A stretch of DNA of 64,000 nucleotides from Oreocharis arfaki (Eukaryota > Chordata > Aves > Passeriformes > Paramythiidae): the NCBI GenBank assembly GCA_013398015.1, contig VZRR01012414.1:704150-768149 (forward strand), read 5' to 3'. The notes below the pieces were generated by a model. The model worked only from the letters and a program-made list of their open reading frames with translations. It was not told the DNA's origin and did not search any database. The position numbers and the translations under genes are program-made. The number at the start of each line of letters is the position of its first letter. The first letter of the stretch is position 1. Positions 38,301 through 50,917 of the stretch are shown piece after piece.

Positions 38301-40457
38301 GTTTTTATGTCATACAGCACAGATTGATCTCTGCAGTGTTTTGGATGCAGGAAATGAATAAAAACTACTACTGAATACAGCAGATGTTAAAATGTTGCTG
38401 AAAGCCCTGAGAAGAAACATTAATTAACATGTGACTATGTTTCAACAGAGACAATGAAATAAAAGTGTCTTGCAGGATCATCAGACTCATCAATTTCCTG
38501 CTCATCACTAGACAAAATTTCAGTCAGTGGCACATTTGATCTTGCGGAATTTGAAGAAACCTATTTTCTGGGCTTTTTGAGTTCAACACAAATTCAGTTG
38601 GTCTCGTGAAGGATCAGTGTTTCTTAGTTCAATTCTCTTTCAAAACAACCCTTGATCCTTTCTCCTTCTTTCAATCTCAGTAATGCAGAACTGAATAAAT
38701 TCACAATTTAATTTTTATGGTAATAACGGAACAATAATCACATTTACAATATTAATTATTGCTTTTACAGTTAGAATGGTTACATACCTACATATAAAAT
38801 CTGAATAATAGCATAGCATACATTATATACAGACAGGTGGTGTGATATAAACTGCTTATTTTTCAGATGATCTTTCTGAGTTCACCAGATTTAATTCCCC
38901 AAATTTTCACAAATCTCCCCTCTCTCACCTTCTCATTTTCTTCTCTTAGGACAGTTACATTCATTTTCTTAATCAAGTCCCAGTTCTGCAATTGCTTTCA
39001 TAACAATAAAAATGCTGTTCTCATTACTTTCATAGTTTTAATTGGTGAGTTTTTTTTAATATAGATTAAAAACTGATTAAATCTTATATTTACCTTATCT
39101 GGGATGCCCAAGGATTGGAATACCTCTTTCCTACCACTGTTTTAGATTAATTTTACTCATAATATAAATATTTTTTCCTAAGAGGAGCTATTCCTGTCTT
39201 AAATATAGGTTTAATGCCAGCAATTACATGCACACACACACACACACACAAACCAAAACAGAATCAAGCACGTGATTTGAGTTCTACAGAGGAATTTCCG
39301 GAGTCTTTAGGATAATCTGTTTGATAGGTAAAGTGAGAAATTTTGACTGGCATTTAAAGAAATAATTTTGCCTCTGAGACGATACTTAAAACTAAAAAAT
39401 TATATTCACCCACTTGGAACCCATGCTCAGTATTCTGAATATCTGTGATTTCAGACATCGACTGTAATCAGGAATCCTGATTATAGGTTGAAATCCATGA
39501 GATCTGTTTTCTTTTTCTCTTTGACTTGTTATTTTAAATTTATATCATTATTCTTTTGACAGCAAGAAATAGATATAAATCGTTCTGCTGAAGAGCATCA
39601 GACATCAGTTTTGATGCTATTTCTATGATCTCAACAATGTTAAAGTGGCCTGCACAGTGAAAGTGATAGCTACCATACTCCCAATGACAAAAGCAATTCT
39701 ACTCTTAATGGTCACAAAACTGTAAGGGTAAAAAAGTCAGCAAAGCCTCCTAATATTATTTCAATGTGGGGGCTTATTTTTATATAAACTTATGATCCCC
39801 TAGAAAAAATATTGATAACAGGGGAAGAAGGAAATAGCAGGTAAGGTAATTATGCTGCCATGGTTACTCTGAGAAGAGAAAGCTCACAGCAAATTTTAAT
39901 GCAATTCAAAAAGGATAAAACCAATAGCATGCAACCAAGACATAGAATGTCTATCTAGAATATTTTTACAGAAGTGTAACAAAGTCAGATTATCACCTTG
40001 ACTGCATCTGCCTAAATTTGTGGGCAATAGATATGAATCAGAGTAAAGCTGTGGCCTGGTGGGAAATGTCCCTGTAATAAGAAAAAGGGTATATCAGTGT
40101 GTTTACTGCCTTTGTACAGGTTAATCCCTGCATGGAAACTCTTTCTAAACCCTTTGTAAGGGTAGTGCTGAAATGGGAGCAGCAACTAAGAGACCCCATC
40201 ACCGAGGTGAGCCACCTACCCCTGGAGCTGTCTGAATGATCCCAAGCCTTGTGATAGTTCAGAGCAGAAAGACACAAGAACATTTTTGAAGCTGCCTATT
40301 CTATTTTGAAGCTGTAGAGGAAAGGCTGGAGAGGTGAAGGGACAGCACCAAAAAACTCACAAAAGCAGTCTAGTCTCCAGGAAAAGGGATTCAGAACTAA
40401 GACTCTCCTTCTTAAGAACAAAAGCAAAGAATAACTCTCTCCCTCCATCTTCCCACT
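35397..40457. other. unannotated AT-rich unique sequence
   Basis: No gene was recognised. The open frame at 36396-36761 starts at GTG and has no family resemblance. CAGTCAATGGAG occurs twice within 30 bp near 36145-36170. A (CA)10 microsatellite lies at 39231-39250. Confidence 0.5.
39231..39250 (+). repeat. (CA)10 microsatellite
   Basis: Ten perfect CA units, preceded by ATTACATG and followed by AACC. Confidence 0.97.
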
Positions 40458-41038
40458 NNNNNNNNNNNNNNNNNNNNNNNNNNNNNNNNNNNNNNNNNNN
40501 NNNNNNNNNNNNNNNNNNNNNNNNNNNNNNNNNNNNNNNNNNNNNNNNNNNNNNNNNNNNNNNNNNNNNNNNNNNNNNNNNNNNNNNNNNNNNNNNNNNN
40601 NNNNNNNNNNNNNNNNNNNNNNNNNNNNNNNNNNNNNNNNNNNNNNNNNNNNNNNNNNNNNNNNNNNNNNNNNNNNNNNNNNNNNNNNNNNNNNNNNNNN
40701 NNNNNNNNNNNNNNNNNNNNNNNNNNNNNNNNNNNNNNNNNNNNNNNNNNNNNNNNNNNNNNNNNNNNNNNNNNNNNNNNNNNNNNNNNNNNNNNNNNNN
40801 NNNNNNNNNNNNNNNNNNNNNNNNNNNNNNNNNNNNNNNNNNNNNNNNNNNNNNNNNNNNNNNNNNNNNNNNNNNNNNNNNNNNNNNNNNNNNNNNNNNN
40901 NNNNNNNNNNNNNNNNNNNNNNNNNNNNNNNNNNNNNNNNNNNNNNNNNNNNNNNNNNNNNNNNNNNNNNNNNNNNNNNNNNNNNNNNNNNNNNNNNNNN
41001 NNNNNNNNNNNNNNNNNNNNNNNNNNNNNNNNNNNNNN
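40458..41038. other. assembly gap, 581 N
   Basis: An unbroken run of N from 40458 to 41038. The right edge is A9 followed by T28, a low-complexity boundary that probably stopped the assembly. The length may be an estimate. Any open frame running through it is meaningless. Confidence 0.99.
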
Positions 41039-41043
41039 AAAAA

Positions 41044-41075
<32 letters not shown>
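41039..41075 (+). repeat. A9-T28 homopolymer junction at the gap edge
   Basis: Nine A at 41039-41047 followed by twenty-eight T at 41048-41075. Could be genuine or an artefact of closing the gap. Confidence 0.9.
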
Positions 41076-41078
<3 letters not shown>

Positions 41079-43124
41079 TTATGGGGTGTTCATTTTGCTT
41101 AAGTTGCTGGTTTGTTTTTAAAGCAATTTTTCCATCTCTGCAGTGTCAGATAAGAGCCAACAATGTCAACTGACTCAGGACTGGCTACTAGCTCTGGGAC
41201 TGGATCAGTGAAGAAGAGAATTTGCGACTGAAGTATCAGGATCATTAATTTATGATGCCAGGTGTGTATGGTTATGTTATTAATAGATGAAAGATATCTC
41301 AGAAAAACAAAAAGCAAGACACAAATGGATAAGTGGAAAAAGATTCCCCATTATTACTTCAAAACCTGCATTGAAATATCTTTATCTTTGTATAGAAGAG
41401 ACTCTTGCCTGACAGTTCTCAAGTTTATGGGCTGTATAAAGGAATGATGGCATTAACATTTAGAGATCCTTTAATTTTATAGTGGATTATTTTTGTTTGA
41501 GCAAGCATGTTCTTGAATAAACCTAGACTTCCTCCCCAAATAAAATTTCACTAACAGTTCAAAATATCAGGATTTTGCAATAGTTGCTTTTCCTGCATAT
41601 TAAAGGTGGGTACAAACCAAACTGAAAGAACATGTCACTGCAGTTTATAGTAAAAAAATTATATTCATTTATTGTCAGTCCACTACTTCAGGAAAAAAGA
41701 AAAAGAATGAAAAAAAAATAAAAGGAAAAATAGAGGTTTTTTTTTTCAGATATATATAAGGGACAGCACAAAGAAGAAGCAGCTAATTCAAAACACGCTT
41801 TCTTCAGAAGCTAGGCTACTCCAGAAAGAAAAGGAAAAAGAAACCCCAATGATGTGTGAGGAACCTAGGACAGCAGTTCCTCTGTTACTCCTTCCCTAAC
41901 AAGCAGAAGAAAGAAGCGATGCAGGTTTGCTGACTCCTGACCTTTCTTAAAAGGTAAATCTCCTACCTGTTTGTATTTGAGTATCTGGACTTGGCCATCT
42001 TTGAAGCAGTGTTTTGTTTTTTCTTTTTCTAGGTTGTCTCTATCACCTACAGTGATACAATAAGGATTATTCATCTATAAGGCAGGCAGTCTGTTACAGA
42101 GATGTTTATTTTCACCACAATGATTCCTATATTATGCAGGCAACATGACTACAAAACAAAATCTGCAAACACCTCCTATTACCTCGCTGAGGTTATGGAC
42201 TAATGTTATGGTAATCTATAGCTCCGTTGCATGTGGTTGTTAAATAGAATTTAAAAGAAAGAAAAAGAACCAAGCACGTATAGCTCCGATCTGTAGCTTA
42301 ACACAAACTAAGAATACACTTTTTAACCTAAATGACCTCATTAAATTTTAGGAGTCTGTCATTTCTTGTCTGGTTATGACTCTGAATATAATACTATGGT
42401 TTCTGTGACTCATGCATAGTGCCTTAGGATAGATTTCTTTTTGATGTACACTGCATTAGTCACACTTATCTATGAACAAAGATTATATATGGTGCAACCT
42501 CTGCACCTACTGCTGTATTCTAGAAAGGAAATATTAATATATTACTTGGTTCTGTAATTAATACTAGTACATAAACCTGTGCAAGTCCAAAATAGCTTTC
42601 AGGATTCAGGATTGGATGATTAAAATGAAAAAAAAAATCTTCTCCTCAAAGTTGTTTCATGGATACTGTTAGACATAATTAATTATGGCAATAACAATTC
42701 CTCTAGATCTTGTAAGAAGTATGAAGTAAAAGAAGAAAAATACAAAAGCTAATGGAGAGTCTTTTCTGCAAGACACAAAATTAGCAGTCATAAAGAAAGT
42801 TAATAGTCTTTGCATGTTAAGAATCCAAAGACCTTTAGTTATCAGCTTTCTCTGAAGAAATTAAAAATAACACCAAATGAAGTGATTCCTGACTGGCCCA
42901 CAGATCTTGACTGGGTCTTTTCTAGTCCAAACTGGCAGGATCCATCTGAATTTGATTTGAATGGGTGTATGCTAGGAGGCCAATGGTGAAAAGAGAACTT
43001 CCTTGTTAATAGTGCAGGACCAAACCTAAAGCACAAACTGAGGAGAGGATGTCTGTAAAAGGAAATTATGTGGAAGAAAAAGTATCTGTCCTTTAAAAAT
43101 TGAGCATCATTACTCTGACTTCTT
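41076..43124. other. unannotated AT-rich unique sequence
   Basis: A-rich tracts near 41690-41745 and short frames only. No gene or repeat family recognised. Confidence 0.55.
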
Positions 43125-43900
43125 CACAGTTAAACAAGGTATAAGCTCCTGAACCTGGGGAAGAATAACTCCAGGCACCAATGCATATGCAGGAGGATGA
43201 CAACCTGGAAGGCTTCTCTTAAGAAAAGAGGGACCATGGTGGACATCAAGCTGAATATGAACCAGCACTACACCCTCATGGCACAGATAGCTGACAGTAT
43301 CAGGTAGTAACAGTATTAGGCTACATTAGGAAGAGCACTGTCAGCAGGTGAAGGGAGACGATCCTTCCCCTCTGCTCAGCACTGGTGAGGCCACTCCTGG
43401 GGTGTGGAGTCCAGTTTTCAGTTTCCCTGTACAAGGCAAACGTGGATGTACTGGAGAAATTCCAGAGAAAGGCCACAAAGGTGATCAAGTGTGAGCTATC
43501 AAATCAGGAGAGGCTGAGAAACTGTGACTCTTCAGCCCAGGGATGAGAAGGCTCTGGAGGATCTTATCAATGTATATAAATACTTGAAGGGAGGGTGCAA
43601 AAAGTCAGGGTCTTTTCAGCATTGCTCAGTGACTGGACTAGAGGCAATTGGCCCCTACCAAAACACAGGAGGTTCCTTCTGAACATCAGGAAACACTTTT
43701 TCCCTAAGAGGGTGACCAAGCACTGGCACAGGTTGTGCAGGATGGTTGTGGAGTCTCCACCCCTGGGGATATTCTTAAGCTGTCTAGACAGAGTCATGGG
43801 CAATCGGCTGTGGGTGAACCTGCTTGAGCAGGATGGGTAGATCAGATGACCTTCAGAGTCCTCTTTCAACCTTAGCTCTTCTGTGTTTCTGCAATTCTGT
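43125..43900 (+). mobile_element. CR1 LINE fragment, C-terminal ORF2 to 3' end
   Basis: The match begins at TTAAACAAGGTATAAGCTCC, followed by TGGGGAAGAATAACTCCAGG, the HLGKNNSRHQ part of CR1 ORF2. It then follows the element through GAGGCCACTCCTGGGGTGTG and CCAGAGAAAGGCCACAAAGG. One frame is open at 43595-43840 and reads as the last part of CR1 ORF2, including HRRFLLNIRKHFF and HWHRLCRMVVESPPL. The end near 43900 keeps a degraded CR1 terminus, TTCTGTGTTTCTGCAATTCTG. Stops and frameshifts before 43595 make it non-functional. It is 5'-truncated at about 780 bp. Confidence 0.94.
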
Positions 43901-46900
43901 CTCATATCCTTTTACAGAGGCACCATCCTGTACCATTCCCTCACCTCCTAAGGAATGCATCTTGTGAAGGAGCTGAAAGGGAACTACATTTTTTAATCAT
44001 TACAAATCCAGCAGGATATTCTAATAGAGAAATAAGGTTGTAAAATGTCAGAGTAGGGAAAACACAGTCACTAATCCTTGTCTTTCTAACTCTACATAGT
44101 AATAACAAGAGAATACTGGATCTTCTAAAAAGATGAGAGCAACTTCTCTGGAATTCAAAGACCCCCTCTCCCGCTTGTCTCACAATAATTCTTGTGAGAT
44201 ATTTGGTGTTTGGCTTTCTCTCCCTAATCTTAGTGCTGTGAATGTTTCTAAGTCATCCAGCTTTGCAGATAGGTGAATATTTGGGACTTAAAATTAATGG
44301 AAGCAGTTTTTCACATGATTGGCAGCTGTCAGTCAGATCTTTTTTCAAGAGCTGAACTGACAAACTTAAAAAATGAAATTGCAAATGAAAGTGAATAAAA
44401 TTTTATGTGCAAAATACAAAATAAAATGTCATTGGGAATGAATGAAACTTTTTATTTCTTTTACACAACTTAACAATATCCATGCAATATGACAAGAATG
44501 GCCAGTATCAGATGAGTTACCAGGTTTTGGAAGTTTCCCTTCCTGCTCTGCTCAGGGGAACTTGACACACGCATCAAGCCCAACTGTAAGTCCACACATA
44601 AGGCCAACTTCCAAAGGACTGCCAGGGTTGGCATGCTACAGGATCATTCTCAGTGCTTTTCTGCAGTTCATGCAGAAGAATTTTCTAAGAAGCATGATAG
44701 CTTAATTAGCTGAAAATGGAATCATGCACCTCAAAAAATTCGTAGTCATTACCTCTAAAAGTGTGTGACTAGGTCTTCCTTTAGGAGATAATGGACATAG
44801 TATCAAATAGCCATAAATAAAGGAGAGAATGGAACCAGGAACTGAGACTTCCTGATCCCTGTAACTAGACTATGAGGTGAAGCATTTCTTTCTTCTCAAT
44901 TTTGTGATTCAAACTAAAGCATTTAAGATTAAAGGTGCGATTTATGTCATAATTTGTAAACATCTGTGTCTACATTGATTTTGCTCCCTAACGCTCATCA
45001 CCTAACCCAAAGTGTGTTCTAAGGTATTAAGCACTGGCTGCAAAACACCTTGAAATACATATAGAAAAGCAACTCTTATAGCTATGACTGATTCAAAGAC
45101 TGTTTTTTTAGAGCATCCTGATGGTGCACTTGATCCAGTCAAGTGGCAGTACATCTTTAAGCACCCCTGGGAGATCGCTTCTTGTTGCATGCAGTTTTAC
45201 TCATAGAAAAGTATGGCTATAAAAGAAACTGTGCCTAAATCCTTCCTTTACTTCCATTCTGTCGCTCCTGGTAACCTTTCTTTGAGCCACCCTACCTGAT
45301 TCCTCTCTCATTTACCCTCTTAAAACACTTACAGATATTTAGCATGCCGTTCATGAATCATTATTTAGACAGGCACTCCATATTTAGCTCTTCTCCTTTC
45401 CTCATAAATCAGTCCCTTCCCGACCCTCAATCATTTTTATTGCTCTTTCATAACTGCTGATAGTACTCATAAATGAAATGTCTGTAATGGCACTAAGCAA
45501 GAAAAAGGGAACAAGAGACCAAGGCTGGAGTTCATAAAATAAAAATAAAGCACAACCTAACTTGGGCATCCTCTTTATTTTGGCAATCAAATAGACATAA
45601 ATAATAGCACAACATGGCAAATGAATTACCAGAGGCCCAGGCATACCTGCTGACATTTCTATTTTTCCTTGTATTTTTTCCCTTGTAGAGAGAGAAGTAA
45701 AAAAAAAAATAGATAAAGTGATCATCTATTTCTGTTTCTTCAAATCAATATTCTAACAGTCTGTGGACATGAGTGGTTGCTGGCCATCAAACTTTAAGCA
45801 TCTCAAAGCAGGACTCATGTTAATTCCAATGTGTAAGAGCAGTATCTATTGCCACAAGAAAACTTTCTGGGCACTTTTATCAACACTCTGATGGAAGATG
45901 GGATACTATACATTAGTTTAGAAACTATAAAAGAATATACAGAAATTATTATTTTACAGAAGTTATAATTTTAATCAAGATCAGTTAAAGGCTTAGCATG
46001 GAAATAACCATGCTTTTGACAGTGTGATATTTACAACACTGCATCCTAATAGTCATAGTTTAAAAGGGAACCTCAGTTTTGCCTCTGAGGCCAAAGAATG
46101 CTGGAATCCTGGATTTTTAAATTTAAAAGGCAAGAACCAAGCTTCAGGCAGCGTTTTAATTTGAATTTCTGAATGATTTGTTATAAAAGAGGCAAAAACT
46201 TTATGGAAGTTCAAATAAACTGCCTTTATCCAGTGAGCTGCTCTCTCTGTGCTGTGTGTAACAGCATACACATGACAAATTTCTAAATGTATGGAAAACA
46301 GGATGTGTGAAGATAAATCTAGATGTGCCTATTTTTAGAATATTTCACTGAGCATTTGAAAAATAAAGAAAATTAGACAAGTAAAATTTAGAAAAGCAAT
46401 TACTTTCTACAGGAAACTCAGGAAAAATGTTGAAAATAGTAATTCTCAGTATGTGTTTTGTTATAGCATCTTAGTGCTCAAATAGCTTTACAGCCTTTCT
46501 TATGGATCCTTTACCAAGCTTATCTTAAAATCTAATTTTAATTGCCTGTTTTAGGTTTGTTTTGCTCTTAAACAAAGATCAAGATGTTAGCTCTTAAGAT
46601 TAATTCTAAATTTTAAAAAGTTATTAGAAGTGTTAAAATGTTTTGACACTGCAGGTATGTAAAAGCACAGAACACTTAGAGTTCTCAATGTGGTAGTGAT
46701 AATAATAATAAAAAAACCAGATATAAATAAACCAATGAGAAACAACTGGCAATCCTCTCTCTGCAGGCTAGAGCCTATATATCAAACCAGGTCATGGCTT
46801 GCCCGCAGATGAAAATTTAAACATATATATTTTTTCAAGCATGAGAACACCAAATGCAGAAAAGAAAGATTAAAACGCTGCAGAAAAGTTATTTTAATAA

Positions 46901-48279
46901 TAGCAAAATATCTACTCATTTATATTTGGAAGATTTAGGAGAACATTAGGGGTCATAATTATTAGGCTGTGAATTCATAGAAGGGTTGATTATTTCACAA
47001 ATAACTCAATTCCTCCTTTATGCACACACTCTCTCTATTTTCCTCAATGATTTAGAGAAAAGGAAAGAAAATGTGTAGAAGTCTCTAAGACTAAAATCCT
47101 CTTTTTTTTTTTTTTTTTTATCTAGCTGAAAAATGGGCCCAAAATAAGGTATCATGATGCAAAAGGATCATAAACCTGCCCTCAGCACTTCCACCAGAAA
47201 TTTTTCAAACTTTTACCTGTCATCTGACCTAATGGAATACTTTCCTAATTCGAAGACTCTAAACTTGTCTAATGAAACATTTATGACTTCAGTCCTTTAA
47301 GTTAAAATAGTAAAAGAAATAATCTAGAGTAAGTACTAAAAGCTGAAGCTTTAATCATTACCTCTGATGGGGTAACTCCATTCATCAATCATTCTCTTTC
47401 AAAGTCCATGAATAAAGGAGTATCTATACACTGCAACGAAATATTGGTGTCTGATAAGATACTTAAAATAAATGATAGTTTTGGCACACAGAAAATCTCC
47501 TTTAAATAGTTGGGATATTTAAAGGAAGCAAACAAAACATATGCTACTTTTGCTGGAGGTCTCAGAACCATGAGACCAATAGAAAAGATTTTCCTTACAC
47601 AGATGTAGAAGTAGCAAATACCATATGAAGATGCAAAAAGAGTTTCTGTAAGACGTGCAAGGCAATCCTTTTCTCATCCCAGCACTAGAAATGACACAAC
47701 TGGTGCATGGCAAACAGTTGTTCTAAGCACCAGTTGCCCAAAAAGTCACGGGCTGGCAGAGATGCCCATGACAGATCAGAGATGAAGAGCTGCAATCATG
47801 AAAATCTGAGGAGAAAGTTCAAGACTTACGCAACATAAGTGCAAACATGAGCGGGGGCACAGTAAAAATTTCTGCTAAGCAATTGGTCTATTGCCTCTAT
47901 GTGAAAATAGGAGAAATGCAGCAGATTTAGGCAGAAGATTTTCCTTTAACATAATAAAAACCTTTTAATTTTAAAGCTAAGCTACGCAGTCATGAATTGG
48001 AAAATAAACTTCCTTACATTATTTCCTATGGTACTGTTGCATTTGCAAAGCCCTCTTTCAGGGGCCAAAACGGTGTTTGTCAATTGTCTAGGCAATGATT
48101 TGATGGCACAGGACAAAAACATGTCAGGGACCTGGCTAAACAATGCCAGGATATGGACTTGAGCCAGTGATTCAGTCCTTCTCTGAGTTCTTTTAGCTCT
48201 AGTAATAAAGATGTGGGCTGCATACCAGGACCAGAATCAGTTACATCTTTGAATAAGTAATATGTGAAAGAAATTCAGT
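43901..48279. other. unannotated AT-rich unique sequence
   Basis: No gene was recognised. A block at about 45320-45720 has a texture like conserved non-coding DNA, and its minus strand is open for 107 codons with no family resemblance. A T18 run lies at 47102-47119. Confidence 0.5.
47102..47119 (+). repeat. T18 homopolymer
   Basis: Eighteen consecutive T. Confidence 0.95.
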
Positions 48280-48645
48280 ACTCACTGCTGCAAAGTAAAG
48301 CATACAAAGAAAAGAAATAAATCTCAACTTATATAAACTCATTGACGACTGAATTAGGTGTTGCTAGTCAGAAAAGAGACTTTGGAATGACTGCAGACCT
48401 AAAAAAGTCAATAACTATAGAAAGACAGACAGCAAATTTGAATTACTTTCTAATATACAAAGCAGGAAACCAAACAAAAGAGGACAAATTAGAAAACATA
48501 ATTATGCCACTGTACAAATACATAATGCATGGAAATCTCAATTACTGTGTGCACACTTCAGGCCACTTATCTCAGACACGAGGTTATGATGCTATTCACA
48601 GTACACAGAAAGTGACAAAGACGGCTGGTAGTATGGAATAGCTTT
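48280..48645 (+). mobile_element. ancient CR1/L3-clade LINE relic, ORF2 C-terminal part
   Basis: The forward frame at 48342-48641 is open for 99 codons and aligns by eye with the post-catalytic part of CR1/L3 ORF2. KRDFGMTADLKKS corresponds to the usual EKDLGV...DSSLKMS, ENIIMPLYKYIMHGNLNYCV to ENIIMPLYKSMVRPHLEYCV, and QKVTKTAGSME to QRRATKMIKGME. Order and spacing agree with the family. That the frame is still open is probably luck, because the flanks are decayed and no reverse-transcriptase core is visible. The similarity is weaker to the avian CR1 3' copies elsewhere in the window and closer to the older L3-like lineage. Confidence 0.8.
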
Positions 48646-50059
48646 CTGTAGCTCAGGAGGTTTCTAATACTGTAAGTCACAGAGGCATGAAGAACTATTA
48701 GGAAAATAGCGACCTCCTCTTGCCCTCTTTCTTACATTTTTTCTGTATTCAACTGAATAATTTGAATTCTCACAGTAATTTCTTGCAAGCTCTCCAAACC
48801 TCTGATCATCCCAGAAGCTTCTGTTTCCATCTTCTGTTTTTGAATACTTGGTTCTTGGATGCAAACACTGGGACTATACCCTGTATTTTGTAAGAAAATT
48901 CAGCCATGCCTTATAAACCAGCTTCAATACCTCCCTACTTCTAGTGGAAACCTTACCTGACATAACCCAGTGCAACATCTGTCTCTTTTATGATCCCATT
49001 ACATTCTTCTTAATAGTCATTCCATGGTCAAATAATGAAAGCTACTGAATCAAGGAGTGCAGAAGATGCTTTATGACTTTGAAAATCAATCTATTTTCAT
49101 TTAGGTACATGTTAAAGAGTCTAACAGTCAGCCACCAATTAAAAACAAACAAACAAACAAACAACCCCCATTGAAAACAATGCAGACAAAATATGAAATG
49201 TGAATAATTGGAAAAATATTAAAACAAAAATGGAGAAGAAGCTTAAAGTATGTTTTCTCTTCTGTTTTCTTTATTCTTTGCATAACTAGTGATTTTGTCC
49301 ATTGTATTTGTGTTTTAACATAAAGCATCACTAACATACTGATTGCTAGAGTCCACATTCTGATTTTAATTAAAATCAAATATATCTGGTGGTGTACATT
49401 TTGCTTCAGAGGAATAATTGCACATTTATGCTGTTTTAAATGAGAAGAAAATTTAGCTCACTACATTTTTTCACACTTCACTGGCTTTGTACTGAGAATG
49501 TCTTACTGGATTGGTTGGACTTCTTCCTCATAAGAAACAGACGTGATTATTTTTATTTGGCAGTTAAACACCTGGTCACTAAATATTTAAAATTCTGAAA
49601 TGAAATGCCATTCAATAAGCTGTGGAGCAATAATATGCAAATACTTATACTCAATTGGCATATAACAAGGTATGAACAATGTGTGTGCATTGTAATGAAG
49701 TGATGCAAATGACCTCAGAAGCTGGAAGACACTGCCAAAAGTTTGAATTGTATCCAAAATAAGAATGTCTGTTTTCCCTACAATCTGCTGAATGCAGAAC
49801 ACATTAGTATCTCAGCACTGCACAGCTGTGTTTTTCTATCAAAGAAGGATAATGCCTGCTTTCAGACTTGGAGAAAAAAATCCTTCCTAATTGAGTTGGG
49901 TACCTTTATCTGCATTCAAGCTGCTGCTTATTTATTTTTAAATAACTGAATTCTGGCAACATTTTATCCTGAATAAAACACAAAGTTAAAAAAGAGTTAG
50001 ACATTCCATGTCAGCCCTCTGCAATGAAAACACAGTACCTACTTAAGATGGATCTTGAC
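48646..50059. other. unannotated AT-rich sequence; possible conserved block at 49380-49800
   Basis: No gene was recognised. It contains (AAAC)5 at 49143-49162. Two exact ATGCAAAT octamers lie 68 bp apart, at 49635-49642 and 49703-49710, inside a block with enhancer-like texture. The minus frame at 48664-48864 has no family resemblance. Confidence 0.5.
49143..49162 (+). repeat. (AAAC)5 microsatellite
   Basis: Five perfect AAAC units within an A-rich run. Confidence 0.92.
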
Positions 50060-50640
50060 CTTTTTTTTTGTGTTTTCTCATCACTAATCAGCCAAAATGT
50101 CTTGGTGATCTTACTTACAGCCTCAGGCCCTTTCGTCCCTAGTGTCTGATATAGTCTTACAGGGCAATCATAACATACAGCTACAGTCCTGCCTTTACCT
50201 GCCCTGGTATAATCTCCAGGTCCACGCGTCTTCAAGCGCGGGCTCTTCCTTCAGAAGGGGAGACTCTCATCTTGCTGAGAAGCTGTCCATCACTTTCTTC
50301 TCCAGACTTTTCTGACAGACTTTGCAAACCACTCCAGAAGATCTGGATTGCTTGGCAAGACAATATCAAGGACAGGGCTTCTCAAGTGAAGGCTTCAAGA
50401 TAAATCTAAGTCATGAATTGTGCCTGAACAACTCCATGGCCCCAGACATGAAGTGTTTGTGATTTTTTTGTGAAGCATCTCTTCTTCCTTTATTCTTTCC
50501 TGGTGTCACAATGAGGACATCCACCCCGCTACATCTGGCACATGTGAGAGTGCTGTTGAGCTGCCTAGAATAAACGTGTTTGCTGTTTGCTGGGGAAGAG
50601 TTCAGTGAAGTCAAATATGAAAAAAAATATATCAAAACCC
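50060..50640 (-). other. GC/CpG-richer segment with a consensus minus-strand splice donor, identity unknown
   Basis: This block stands out from AT-rich flanks and holds CpG-bearing words such as ACGCGTC and GCGCGGG. Read on the minus strand, GAGGCT is followed at 50118 by GTAAGTAAG, a near-perfect 5' splice site. The frame ending there includes RGPGDYTRAGKGRTVAV and RLYQTLGTKGPEA. A second minus frame lies at 50635-50411. A matching acceptor was not settled; a pyrimidine-poor CTGTCAG near 50320 is one option. No family is recognised. It could be an exon, the edge of an unnamed retroviral insertion, or chance. Confidence 0.25.
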
Positions 50641-50725
50641 GATGAAAGTGATCTTCAATACAATTCCCCTAGAAGTATGATCCATGAATGATGTCTATAC
50701 CAGTAGAAAATGTTCTTGTTTTCAG

Positions 50726-50917
50726 CAGAGCTATACTACTCCAAATGCCTCTTGTGCACAAAGAGGCCTCAAGTTGCTGAAGCAAAAATATTTCCAAGGT
50801 ACTCTGTTATTCTGAAGTCAAAAGAAATTTCATTTTTCAATCATACTCCACTACAACACAGAAGAACCTGTACTTACATAATTAAAAATAATAGTGGTGC
50901 AGAGTTGGAAGAAGTCT
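50726..50917 (+). other. candidate exon, 192 bp (unproven)
   Basis: The acceptor TGTTCTTGTTTTCAG ends at 50725 and the donor TCT/GTAAGTATG starts at 50918. The segment is 192 bp, a multiple of three, and open in one frame across both ends, giving a symmetric phase 1-1 exon of about 64 residues with several cysteines (KCLLCTKRP near its start). I do not recognise the protein. A weaker donor (CCAAG/GTACTC) lies inside it near 50799. Confidence 0.22.

Noticed and set aside
40334..41077. 247-codon open frame on the plus strand
   Set aside because: Almost all of it is the N gap, and the rest is a homopolymer. It is not a gene.
45402..45725. 107-codon open frame on the minus strand
   Set aside because: No family resemblance. 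The hydrophobic residues follow from the base composition. Kept only as part of a possible conserved block.
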